A DNA stretch of 64,000 nt from contig NW_027506893.1 of NCBI RefSeq assembly GCF_052324685.1, forward strand, positions 1,062,501 to 1,126,500, written 5' to 3'. A program made the position numbers and the translations under genes. This document shows, in pieces, positions 33,546 through 44,190 of the stretch (positions are counted from its first letter, which is position 1; each line of letters begins with the position of its first letter). The DNA comes from Brachyhypopomus gauderio. Its lineage: Eukaryota > Chordata > Actinopteri > Gymnotiformes > Hypopomidae. Below the pieces are notes generated by a model. That model was not told the DNA's origin. It made no database searches and worked only from the letters and a program-made list of their open reading frames with translations.

Positions 33546-34781
33546 TGTTGTGTATTGTACACTGGACCAGAAATGACATCTCATATCCAGTCGTCAACTC
33601 TATTACGTCGTACTTACATTATGCTTTGATTTTTAGAATCTATTAAGGGTGTTTAAGTGTATAAAGTTCAGTGTGATATATTTATATGACGTGTATATAT
33701 TTATTTGCATATAACAGCTGCAGATAAATATGTTACTGGCTGCTGTACCACATTTCATACTCCAGTTCTAATCCCCTTCCAGCGTGTCTTAAGGGGAAGG
33801 TAAAAGTGTGAGTGTAGGATCAGCCTGGTGTCTCACAGAACCTACCACATTAAAGAGATTTTCAAAGCCAAATCTATCATTTAATATCTCATTTCTGGTG
33901 AATGGCCATTTCTGTCCCCTGGCATCATCCCTGGGGGAAACAAAAGCACATTCTCTGCAGGTTCATGGATTTTTCATGTCTGCTATGACTCACGTCACCT
34001 GGCAGGCTATTATCATTCTTCTGATCCGTGATACTGGACGGTGACGTGACATGTCATTACTGTTCCCTTTCGCTCACCAGCAAGCGTCAGCAGTTTTCGT
34101 TACAATAGATTTTTCTGCGTGTTTTCACGTCGGTAGTTCACGAACAGCCAGAGCCTGCAAAGTGGCACGAACGATTGTGTAGCTTTGTAGCACACGTCAG
34201 CAGTCAGACCCGCTGCACGTGAGCCCACAGTGAGTTCATATGTACAGACCCGCTGCATGTGAGCCCACAGTGAGTTCATATGTATTCATCATGGAACTCA
34301 CGTGGGAAACACTGAAAGCTGTGTCAATATGCAGTTTTTACAAGGGCAGTGTTAACATGCAGAATATAGCCTAAAGTAAGGAGACATTTGGATTAATTTG
34401 TACAAGTTTCAGGGCAATGCTGTTGTTGGGATACTGGCAGCATAACTAGTGATATTTCATCTTAAAAGTACACTTACAATGTCATATTTTATTGGGTTTT
34501 TTTTTCAGTAGAGCTTAGACAAGGGGCTCTATGACATTTAATGGGATAACCCACAATATTTCCATTTCAAAAGCTACACAAGTCTCACTAATTGCTCTCA
34601 AAGGGATAGAGACTGCACCCAAGTGTGGTTTTAGTTAAAGTTCATTTTAGTTCCTTCTCTCTGGTTGATCTATTAAAAGAGGAGCTGGTCTTGGAGCACA
34701 GGAGAATGAACAAAGGTTTAAGTTTATTGTGAAAAGAGTATGGAACATGCCGTTAATTACCTCTCTGTGTGTGTATGTATG

Positions 34782-34813
<32 letters not shown>

Positions 34814-36402
34814 CATGCGTGTGCGTGTGTGTGTGCGTGTGTGTGTGTGTGTAAGACTAAAGGGAAAAGGTCAGTATGGTGAGAACTATTGGGGAGACTC
34901 CCTTAGACATAATTGTTTCATAACAGATGGACTAAAGTTTCCAGTTGGTGTACACACACACACACACACACACACACATTTAAATAGGGCAACATGATGA
35001 CAGACAAAACAAGAACACACACAACACGGGTTGCCACAGACGACTCTTCCAGCACAGCTAGCAGGTGCTGACCTAAACACACAAACACCTGTGACTGGGC
35101 TTGTTTTCCTGTGTGCATGCCATTAACAGATGTAGCCTTATAATTAGATAAACGCTCCCCAGAGGTTTCCTGTCCCCCAGGGGGCGATGCACCTGGGTGA
35201 GTCACTAAAGTCTGCTGCTGAAGCACTCACTGTATGAAAGGCTGGAGCACGTTATTGCATACAGATGCAAATGTGTTTAAAACATACAGTGCAGAAAGAC
35301 TGTCCAAAGACATTCCTTGCAACGCGGGGCCTTTTCAGTAAGTACATAATAGTCAAATGACTGAATCCGTGTATTCAGCACTGGCGTGCTGCTGCTATGT
35401 CAGGGCCGTCTATGTCACTGGCCTCGTGGGTTTTCATCCTGAAGACAGGCCGTGTGCGAGTAGCAGAGCCCCGTCCCACTCCTGACTCACACATTATTCA
35501 GGTCAGCCTTATTTAGAGGCTGCGGCTCACAATTGACATTGTCAGAGAGCAGCTTCACAGAGTCCACGGGCTGGGGGCCCTGGGATGCCTCCCCCGGGGC
35601 CCCTCTTAACTGGCCCGAGGGAGACACACATCCCACTGGTGCTGTGCTGAGCGATCGGCGGCCAGGTCGGATGGATTGGACCTCTGCCGCATCTAATTGG
35701 CCTGGCGCAGTAGACAGATGCGTGGACGGTACCGCCTCGGTGGTCGGGATGGCTCAATCGAGAAGCTGACCTGGACACTCGCATCGCTGAGGCAGGGAAC
35801 ATGCCGGCAAACCCTAAGCAGATGGAGGCACGTGGGTAACGGTTCAACTGCTTCGTGGACAATCTTGACCTCACAGGCCATCCTGTGGTTTAACATGAGT
35901 GTCAGATGAGAAGTTGAGCAGTTTGACTCACTTGCACTAGGACGTGCAACTTAGTGCACAGCAGAGCTTTAAAACTCTAGTAGATGCCAGTGAGGTACCT
36001 AGCAACAACCTAGTTTACTACTTAATTAGCTTGGCAATTTACAAGCAATTATAAGGCCCCAGAAGGTGTCTTCTAAGTGCTCTAAGCAAACCAACTTTGG
36101 TAATTAGAATCAGACAGCCTAGCGGTCTCGGGCAAAGTTACTGGCTGTGCACTAACCTGAGACCTGTAGCTAACAACCCACTTTCCTCTGATCTGGTGTA
36201 TTCATGAGTATGAAAAGTTTGGTTTGCATAGCCAACAGAGCAAGTTCTTGCTAGGAACTGCATTTGCTCGGGCGATGAAATCACATCCTTATATAGCTTT
36301 CGATTTGAACGGACATATGCGAGGATCAGGAACGAACACAACAAGGAAGAATCAAAGCGAGAGACAAGCGACTATTACGAAGGAGCGATGCGGGAGATGA
36401 CA
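33546..36402. other. Intergenic DNA with small repeats
   Basis: It holds a 40-bp duplication (34205-34244 and 34245-34284, core CAGACCCGCTGCAYGTGAGC), GA and GT runs at 34785-34852, and a CA run at 34950-34978. An AT-rich stretch near 35995-36060 resembles conserved non-coding DNA. No gene supported. Confidence 0.5.
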
Positions 36403-36699
36403 GGCATGACGCTGGGCGTCCTCACACCAGCGTCTAGATGTTCACCTTGATTACATGATGTTAGGCATGACGCTGGGCATCCTCACACTAGCGTCTAGAT
36501 GTTCACCTTGATTACGTGATGTTGGGCATGACGCTGGGCTTCATCACACCAGCGTCTAGATGTTCACCTTGATCACGTGATGTTGGGCACGACGCTGGGC
36601 ATCCTTACACTAGCGTCTAGATGTTCACCTTGATCACGTGATGTTGGGCATGATGCTGGGCGTTCTCACATTAGCGTCTAGATGTTCACTTTGATCACG
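36403..36699 (+). repeat. 61-bp minisatellite, 5 copies
   Basis: Units begin at 36403, 36464, 36525, 36586 and 36647 (61 bp each), with core GCGTCTAGATGTTCACCTTG. Two copies contain GATCACGTGAT, a palindromic E-box; other copies have TTACGTGAT or TCACGCTC at that site. Confidence 0.93.
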
Positions 36700-37748
36700 C
36701 TCAGAACAAACGGGGTTGTGTGTAAAGCGTGAACAGAGTGGGAGAATGCTACAGAGTAGGAGAACTTCACAGGACTGACTGGACAGGGGCTGTGTTGGTA
36801 CTCGGACCTGCGTGTGATGAGCTGTGTGTGGTTATGAACTGGACACCAATAGTGTGTAAGCAGCCTCATTCTGGACAGCCGCTGCGTGATTCTGATGTCA
36901 TATTTATTCACGCTAGTAATCAGTCTCTTGTTCTAACGCACACACACAGAAACACACATGCACACACACACACCACACACACCGCTTCAGTGTAGTTCCT
37001 GGTCTGTCAAAAGATATTTATTCAAACCAAAACCAGTGGCAGTACATAATTCATCATACCAAGCATAAGCTGATTTTACACGTATATTCACATATTCCTG
37101 ATTAACCCCTATTGTATGCACACTTTAGACACGCAATCACACATGTACGAAGGATTCCTCCTCCCCACACGCACACACACACCTACACAACACCTCCACA
37201 CACATCGTCATCATCACATATTTATGAAAGATATGCCCAAATACTCACACCTACAAACTTTCATCAAGACATACATAAACACAGTTATGACACACATACG
37301 TACGCTTCCACGATTCACGTACGTACACATTTGTATCACTAACTTCATGAGCACTAGTCCTAAACTCTGTTCATCTCAGACAGTACAACAGACATGACAC
37401 ACAAAGCCAAAATGTTCCCCTAAATCATATCAGTGAAACGAGCTTCATGTTCCAACTAGGGCGTGAATCCAGAGGACTTCGCCCGGTGCTGGGTCCAGCA
37501 TTTCAGTTTGTCTCTTCACTCCTGATCCTATGATTTCATGCTAATTCTCAATTTTTATATAGATATTTATACACACACACACACCTGTGAAAACTGCGTT
37601 CTCAGAAGATATTACAAGCATCTGAATCTTGTCTTTAAAAGGAACCTCTTTTAGATGTTCAAGTTCCCTGGTCAGCAGTTTCGGCGATTCTACACAAGCC
37701 TTCGGAAACACGGACAATCGTGGACGTTGGCGGGAACGGAAGGACAGC
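36700..37748. other. Intergenic DNA, CA-rich in parts
   Basis: Short CA runs at 36938-36983 and 37168-37205. No exon supported. Confidence 0.45.
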
Positions 37749-38068
37749 CAGCCCCGTCGACAGGGGGGGACAACCGGGTCTGTTGTCCCGGGCCCCAGGG
37801 CCAGGGGGGCCCATCAAAGAGCCCAGCAATTTATTTTTTATTTAAAGTCTATAATTTTTAAATAATCTTGAAATCTTTCATTAATATAAAATTCTGTACT
37901 CAAAATAAACTCAATGACTAAAATATATATGTTTTTTAACCTATCTGCATATTTTCCATTAAGTGCATACACCCCCGCATCCCACTGGAAAATGGTTTGA
38001 TCCAGCACCGACCGTAACCGGCTGGTACCCCCACAACAGCGGGAAATACAGTGGTGGATAGTTAAAAG

Positions 38069-40148
38069 CAGAGCCGTATAGAGAGAGAGTCGCGACAACG
38101 GAAGTTCAAAACGCTTGATGGTCACGTGATTCACGGAGGCTTCAGATAGTTCCAGGAAGTTCAATTTGAGCGCATAAACACAGAGACAGAACTGCGATTT
38201 GAGGATTATTGTGAACATATAACGACCAACTTTAGGCTAATTTTAGAGCACATTGCTGTTTAATGCTTTGATTGTTTTATAATTGTTATATATTACGTTC
38301 ATTTATATATTTAGAGGGACAGGAAGGGGTGAGAAATTCAGATGAGATTAATTTTCTAACATTCATGGTAATTTCTGTAATCCCATGGTATTGGTGACCT
38401 AAGTAATCTAAATGACTAATGTACATTTTCTGACAGAAGGAAAATTTTCTTTGACTTCATTGTGCAGAAATATGCTTTAAAAGGGTACATTAAAACACAT
38501 TACATTTACATCCAGACAGTATATGACATATTAAAATACATAGATAAATTATATATATATATCTTGTCTTTTTAATACACACTTATTTACAGCAATTAAT
38601 TCATTAAATAAATCTCTAATAATCTCAAATATGAATATCATGTCAAGCAGTTTTTCTGGGTCCTTTCCTCCATGTTGTTTGTGTAGTGTCCACCATGGTT
38701 TGCTGTGTTGCATGGGGATGCTCCAATCGAGCAAAAATGTATGGTTTCCCCACTGATACTGAGAGGAGAAAAAAATGGTTGTCTCAACTAAGCAGGAGCA
38801 ATCTTACCCTCACTAAAGATTACAACAGCAAATATATATGTGAGGTAATCATCAAACACTGCATTTGCACTTTTCACAATAAACACACTATTGGAAAGCT
38901 TAATGCCTGATTTATTAAAATACAGAATAGTGAACAAAAAAAATCTAAGACTCCAGACAGACTCGGGTGCAGGGTGAGGGTGCTATCTAGTTGCAGGCTC
39001 CATTGAATCCCCTATGGTTCTTTGGCTTAAAGAGAGAGAGGAGAAAATGATTATTATGAGTATTGATGTGATATGAATTTGAACTTGTTGCACATCCTTG
39101 GTTGTTTTTTATACATGTAATGAGTGTATACGTATCCAGTAAGTGTTCTCTAATACTGTGTATTCACCCACTATGGGATATATATATGGGTAGACAAAAC
39201 TGAGTTGTCATGTGTGAGGAGTAAACTCACATCACTCTGCAGGCACATTTTGAGGCAGAGCAGTTCATCAGAACCAAACAGGGCAAGACTAGGCTGAGAG
39301 CAGATGCTGTTCCCACCATTTTTGTGCATCGCCCCGCACTCAGAAAGAGGAAGCCCCCTGCACTACGATGCACCACTGGACCTGTAAAGACAGGGCCCAT
39401 AGCTGCTGATCACAGCTATAGTGTTGACACAGGTATAATAAGTATGAACTCCTAATAATTATATTATTTCTTTAAGTGATAGAATATTTAAAACTTAATC
39501 ACACTAAATAGTATACGTCTTTTATATCCAGCAGTTTCAAAAACTGAGGAAATACGTTAATAAAATAAAATAAAAATAAATAAAACGAAATAAAAAGGAA
39601 AATAAAATAAATAAAGGGATAAATAAATAAAATAAAAGGAAATAAAACGTTAGTTGGTACTCCAAAATGGATATCCTAATTTCACCTCCTCGACCCAACA
39701 CACTCTACAATCACACTCAAATGTTATATTTAACCAATACTTATAGCTACCCCGCAAAAACATCGCGTTTAGGTGAAATGGCATTAAGAGAGGAATTTAC
39801 AATTAATAGGCTGTCGGTCGTTAATGTGAAATCTCGCTAACCGTATTCGCGTTGTCTTAGCATAGATTTAGTTCCCTAAATCTGCTTATTAAGAGGTGGA
39901 TAATTCACTAAAATGCTTTAATTCACATTTTAATGCACATGCTAATTTGATTCTGATGTCCTTATAATACACAATCTGATTTTTTTAAGCGTACTAACCT
40001 GTAAAAGTGTATCACAGATGGTCCACTGCTCCAGTTTGACTGCGCTGCTCGTATTTGCTGCTAACTTCCGGGAACTATTGACAGGCTCCACGATCCTGGT
40101 CCATTGGAGTGAACGGAGTTGACGCGACTCTCTCTCTATAGGGCTCTG
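38069..40148 (+). mobile_element. THAP-bearing P-element-like transposon nested in the outer element
   Basis: Terminal inverted repeats begin CAGAGCCGTATAGAGAGAGA (left) and CAGAGCCCTATAGAGAGAGA (right, reverse complement). They match at 25 of the first 26 bases. Flanking octamers GTTAAAAG at 38061-38068 and 40149-40156 are identical. It encodes a two-exon THAP domain (38695-39432) but no visible catalytic region, so it looks internally deleted. THAP domain plus 8-bp duplication is the combination known for P elements; Kolobok also carries THAP but uses TTAA, which would misalign these ends by two bases. A low-complexity AAATAAA stretch lies at 39560-39648. Confidence 0.82.
38695..39432 (+). 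CDS. THAP-domain protein fragment, two exons (transposon-derived)
   Basis: Exon 1 is 38695-38844, with the start in a strong Kozak context CCACCATGG; exon 2 is 39243-39432. The intron is GTAATC...CTGCAG and the join is phase 0. The protein starts MVCCVAWGCSNRAKMYGFPT, continues RRKKWLSQLSR, and across the join reads YICEAHFEAEQFIRTK, then LRADAVPTIF. This shows the full C2CH zinc-binding pattern (Cys-x(4-5)-Cys, then Cys-x2-His) and the AVPTIF signature of THAP DNA-binding domains. The domain lies inside the inverted repeats at 38069-40148, so it is probably the DNA-binding part of a P-type transposase. After exon 2 a GT follows at 39433; if unspliced, the frame stops within about 8 codons. 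No catalytic domain follows. Expression is unknown. Confidence 0.8.
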
Positions 40149-40383
40149 GTTAAAAGTAAATACAGAAATCTGGAGCGCAGAAAAGAAAGGAAAACATTTA
40201 CCTGACGAATTTTAATGTTGCATTGTGTTCCAGGTTTGAAAAGTGCTGGAATTTAGGCTAAAGTACTTGAAAATGCTTGAAAGTAACTACTTCGTTTCAC
40301 AACAAATAGCTGTCTGACTGAACCGTTCTCGTGAAGACGATAAGATTGGGCGTTTTGAAAATAAACAACCATTAAATAATGTG

Positions 40384-40689
40384 ATAAAAAGCGAATTATT
40401 TCGAGTATATGTATAAATATTTAACTTAATTAAGTTTAACGTGCAGGAAAATATTGAAATGGACCTTTAAAGTGAAGTACAAGTGCTTTAATTCCACATT
40501 ATAAAGGTGTATGAACCCTGCAAACATGACTTTGTTCATTGCGCTGAAGCGCGTCGCGCGCGAAGTTACAAAAGTCAAGAGGTGCACGACCTCGCGAATG
40601 GACAGCGCGGGAGGCCCTCGCACACGGGCGGTGCCACTGCGATTACGTCATTTTCGCGCGAACCCTCGCGCCGCTCGCGACGCGTCAAG
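40384..40689 (+). repeat. CpG-rich dispersed repeat segment, copy 1
   Basis: From AAAAAGCGAATTATT to GACGCGTCAAG, this stretch is clearly related to the reverse complement of 60811-61080. Shared blocks include GTGCACGACCTCGCGA versus GCGCACGACCTCGCGA, CACTGCGATTACGTCATTTT versus CACCGCGATTGCGTCATTTT, and AATGGACCTTTAAAGTG versus AATGGACCTTCAAAGTG. CpG density is high in its second half. Confidence 0.8.
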
Positions 40690-40924
40690 TATATAACCAG
40701 TCAGCTGTCAGAAACAGCTTTGATGTGTGGCTATATTATATACTATATGACCTAACAGAAGGATTGTCAAAAGACGAAAATCAAATGACGTGCGCCGGGG
40801 GGAGGGGGGGGGGGGGGGGGGGATTGGGGGGGGGGCACATTAAACTTTCTTGTCCCGGGCCCTAGCAAGACTGTCAACGGGCCTGAGGACAGCACACGGT
40901 GCCGTTCGCTCGTGAATGTTCTCC

Positions 40925-41611
40925 GCTGCTCCGTCTCTCTACCTCCATCTCTCTGCCTCCGTCTCTCTGCCTCCGTCTCTCTACCTCCGTCTCTCTGCCT
41001 CCATCTCTCTGCCTCCGTCTCTCTGCCTCCGTCTCTCTACCTCCGTCTCTCTACCTCCGTCTCTCTGCCTCCGTCTCTACCTCCATCTCTGTGCCTCCGT
41101 CTCTCTGCCTCCGTCTCTCTACCTCCGTCTCTCTACCTCCGTCTCTTTACCTCTGTCTCTCTGCCTCCATCTCTCTGCCTCCGTCTCTCTGCCTCCGTCT
41201 CTCTACCTCCATCTGTCTGCCTCCATCTGTCTACCTCCATCTCTCTACCTCCATCTCTTTACCTCCGTCTCTCTGCCTCCGTCTCTCTGCCTCCATCTCT
41301 CTACCTCCATCTCTGTACCTCCGTCTCTCTGCCTCCGTCTCTCTGCCTCCGTCTCTCTGCCTCCGTCTCTCTACCTCCGTCTCTCTACCTCCGTCTCTCT
41401 GCCTTCGTCTCTCTGCCTTCGTCTCTCTACCTCCGTCTCTCTGCCTCCGTCTCTCTGCCTTCGTCTCTCTACCTCCGTCTCTCTACCTCCGTCTCTCTGC
41501 CTTCGTCTCTCTACCTCCGTCTCTCTACCTCCGTCTCTCTGCCTTCGTCTCTCTGTCTCCGTCTCTCTGCCTCCGTCTCTCTGCCTCCGTCTCTCTGCCT
41601 CCGTCTCCCAG
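40925..41611 (+). repeat. 14-bp pyrimidine-rich minisatellite, about 49 copies
   Basis: Unit TCTCTCTGCCTCCG, with TACCTCCG and CATCTC variants; almost pure pyrimidine on the plus strand. All three plus-strand frames stay open (repeating LPPSLCLRLSASVS), which explains the 240-codon open frames. Confidence 0.95.
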
Positions 41612-41874
41612 GACGACATAGATGGAGCGAAAGCTAAACGCTAAACTGTGTCTCCTCGTATGAACGTCTCCTTAGGCGTGTCCCGACTTGCCACGGGCAA
41701 GAAGCTCCTCCCCCCAGTAAGTGCCATTACTTATTTAATGTGACCCCTCTAAGGGCGCTATGGACTTTCTTTGATCTACACATCAAATCAGGAGTAAGTA
41801 AACTGTGGAGATATGAATAATAGATACGAATGAAGTCAGGGTGCCGTCGCCATTTCAACAGCGTGTAGCTGGCA
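41612..41874. other. Short single-copy spacer between minisatellites
   Basis: No gene supported. Confidence 0.4.
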
Positions 41875-42053
41875 TGTGCACTCAATACACACACAATACA
41901 CACTCAATACATACTCAATACACACACACAATACACACTCAATACACACACAATACACACACAATACATACTCAATACACACTCAATACATACTCAATAC
42001 ACACACAATACATACTCAATACACACACAATACACACTCAATACACACACAAA
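41875..42053 (+). repeat. ACTCAATACACA-type tandem repeat
   Basis: Alternating units CAATACACACT and CAATACACACA, with occasional CATACT. Confidence 0.9.
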
Positions 42054-42080
42054 CCGGCTCTCGCCTCTTTGCTTGGACAG

Positions 42081-42134
42081 GTGATAAATGACCTTGGACA
42101 GGTGATAAATGACCTTGGACAGGTGATAAATTAC
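42081..42134 (+). repeat. Three copies of an 18-bp unit
   Basis: Repeated GACAGGTGATAAATGACCTTG with small changes; the unit spacing is about 21 bp. Confidence 0.8.
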
Positions 42135-42284
42135 CTGTGTCTCAAATGTCCTGTTTCTCTGGAAATCTTGTTTACTTCACGACTTATTGGAATATCAGTT
42201 TCCCTAGTTTTACTTTTTATAGGTGTGTGCTTCTGGATTAATTCCAGAAACTACTAACATCATTCCAAACAAAAATACACAAAA

Positions 42285-42472
42285 AGCACCGAGAGTATTA
42301 ATGATGGGGGACACACCGAGAGTATTAACAATGGGGGACACACCGAGAGTATTAATGATGGGGACACACAGAGAGTATTAATGATGGCGGACACACCACG
42401 AGTATTAATGATGGGGGACACACCGAGAGTATTAATAATGGCGGACACACCAAGAGTATTAATGATGGCACA
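42285..42472 (+). repeat. 27-bp minisatellite, about 7 copies
   Basis: Unit with core ACCGAGAGTATTAATGATGG followed by GGGACAC; point variants in several copies. Confidence 0.92.
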
Positions 42473-42639
42473 CAACCGGTTAAAAATTTTTTTTTAATGT
42501 TTTAAAATACAGTGTTTTCAGGCCTAATAGTGCAACGAAACCAAGTTCAAGTTTGCAAAACAAAAGGTTTAACTTCGGAGTTCAGAAAGTTTGGTGGTGT
42601 GACCCTGATTGTCAGACTCTCGTGTGTCCACATCCTCCT

Positions 42640-42815
42640 CTGTCTGTAGTATGTGTAGCAAGTGTCTGTATTAAAGGTCTGTAGTAAGTGTATGTAGTAA
42701 GTGTCTGTAGTAAATGTCTGTAGTAAGTGTATGTAGTAAGTGTCTGTATTAAAGGTCTGTAGTAAGTGTATGTAGTAAGTGTCTGTAGTAAATGTCTGTA
42801 GTAAGTGTCTGTGTG
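42640..42815 (+). repeat. 12-bp repeat with 78-bp higher-order unit
   Basis: Units GTCTGTAGTAAGT and GTATGTAGTAAGT. The marker GTCTGTATTAAAGG recurs 78 bp apart (near 42664 and 42742). Confidence 0.88.
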
Positions 42816-43555
42816 CATTTACTGCTGTCTACTTCCGCCACATAGCTGCTGTACTTCGAGACGTGGGCGGAGCCTACTCGTGTAGAATATGTTGCTGGCC
42901 TTGGTGCTGAAGTCATTGATATGCGCTTCATGACTCAGAAGACACCAGCTTTCATGTTTACTGAGTTCTTGAGATTTGAACCCACCTTTATGTCATATTT
43001 TATCGTATCAACCCAAAAGATAAAACCAAGGGGACTGTAATGACACTTAAAGCTATAGTGTAAATAAAACTATATTCAGTCTTAAGCGTTCTGACTGGAG
43101 CACTAAAGGCTCTCTCTCACGGCCATGACTCAAGACCTACATATATGAAGTTTGGTAGAGGCACCTCTGTGTTATATTTTAGTTTTCAAACCACGTGGTT
43201 ACTGGCATTCTCCTTTTTTCTGACTGTAGAGCGCAGATTACAGAGCTGGTGGACCTGAAGCTACGTGCGTTATTACTCATTGTGGGTGTCCCAGTGAAGT
43301 GTGATTGAAATGGCTTTTAAATCTGAGTGAAGAGTGCTCCCTGGGTTACATGTTATAATGTAATCACTGAAAATAATCACATTGTGTCTTCTGGCATCAA
43401 ACAGATCTATAGAGACCAAAATATTATAATGGAAAATCTATTAAATGCTATGTTTGGATAACACTGGTAACACTGGATAACATGCGTTTAGCCATCACCC
43501 TCCTGGCTTGAAGCTGTTGTGTGATGGGGAGAATTACGTAGTTTCACACACATGT
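42816..43555. other. Intergenic DNA without a recognised gene
   Basis: Single-copy sequence; no supported exon. Confidence 0.4.

Positions 43556-43599
<44 letters not shown>
43556..43599. repeat. (CA)n microsatellite
   Basis: About 20 CA units. Confidence 0.95.
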
Positions 43600-43601
<2 letters not shown>

Positions 43602-43770
43602 GTAGCCCTGTAGTGAAGACATGATGACACTCTAGATTTACTAAGATCAATATAAATTATTCAGATTCAAACACAGGTCCAGGAAAAGAGTGTGTGGATG
43701 TGCTACACATGAATGGACCTGCTGTAGAAACTCTTATCCTGGGCAATGTACCCTTTGGGAGAGCAGGGGA

Positions 43771-43774
<4 letters not shown>

Positions 43775-43845
<71 letters not shown>

Positions 43846-43858
43846 CAGAGAGAGAGAT

Positions 43859-43905
<47 letters not shown>
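43775..43905 (+). repeat. (GA)n microsatellite with ATA/ACA interruptions
   Basis: Three blocks of GA repeats, 130 bp in total. Confidence 0.95.
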
Positions 43906-43908
<3 letters not shown>

Positions 43909-43988
43909 GTCTGGGGAATACTAAACTCAAACTAAAGTTAGCATATTTCCTGTCTGTTCTTATAAGTGCTTCCCCTCTGTTCTGCGTC

Positions 43989-44031
<43 letters not shown>
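43989..44031 (+). repeat. (GT)n microsatellite, left arm of an inverted pair
   Basis: About 21 GT units; the complementary CA run starts 75 bp further on. Confidence 0.95.
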
Positions 44032-44034
<3 letters not shown>

Positions 44035-44104
44035 AACCCAGATTGTGGGGGGAAAAGTTTTAGTCAGAACATTTCTATATTGCTGAGTGGCCTGAAAATG
44101 TGCG

Positions 44105-44105
<1 letters not shown>

Positions 44106-44188
<83 letters not shown>
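44106..44188. repeat. (CA)n microsatellite, right arm of an inverted pair
   Basis: About 41 uninterrupted CA units. Confidence 0.95.

Positions 44189-44190
<2 letters not shown>

Larger units (their letters stand above)
37749..40885 (+). mobile_element. DNA transposon with 8-bp TSD (outer element of a nest)
   Basis: Ends CAGCCCCGTCGACAG and, in reverse complement, CAGGCCCGTTGACAG (13 of 15 match). The identical octamers AGGACAGC flank it at 37741-37748 and 40886-40893. Both arms carry TGTCCCGGGCCC near the ends, and a G-run lies at 40797-40839. Without the element nested at 38069-40148 it is about 1,050 bp with no recognisable transposase. The 8-bp duplication fits the hAT or P superfamily. 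Its right arm contains a CpG-dense segment (40384-40689) also found at 60811-61080. Confidence 0.82.

Noticed and set aside
38061..40156. Kolobok assignment of the THAP element using TTAA as target site
   Set aside because: TTAA lies inside the flanking octamer, but then the two ends are offset by two bases. The 8-bp duplication aligns the inverted repeats exactly.
40899..41644. Three overlapping 240-codon Leu/Ser/Pro-rich frames
   Set aside because: All three frames are open through the 14-bp minisatellite, so they say nothing about coding.
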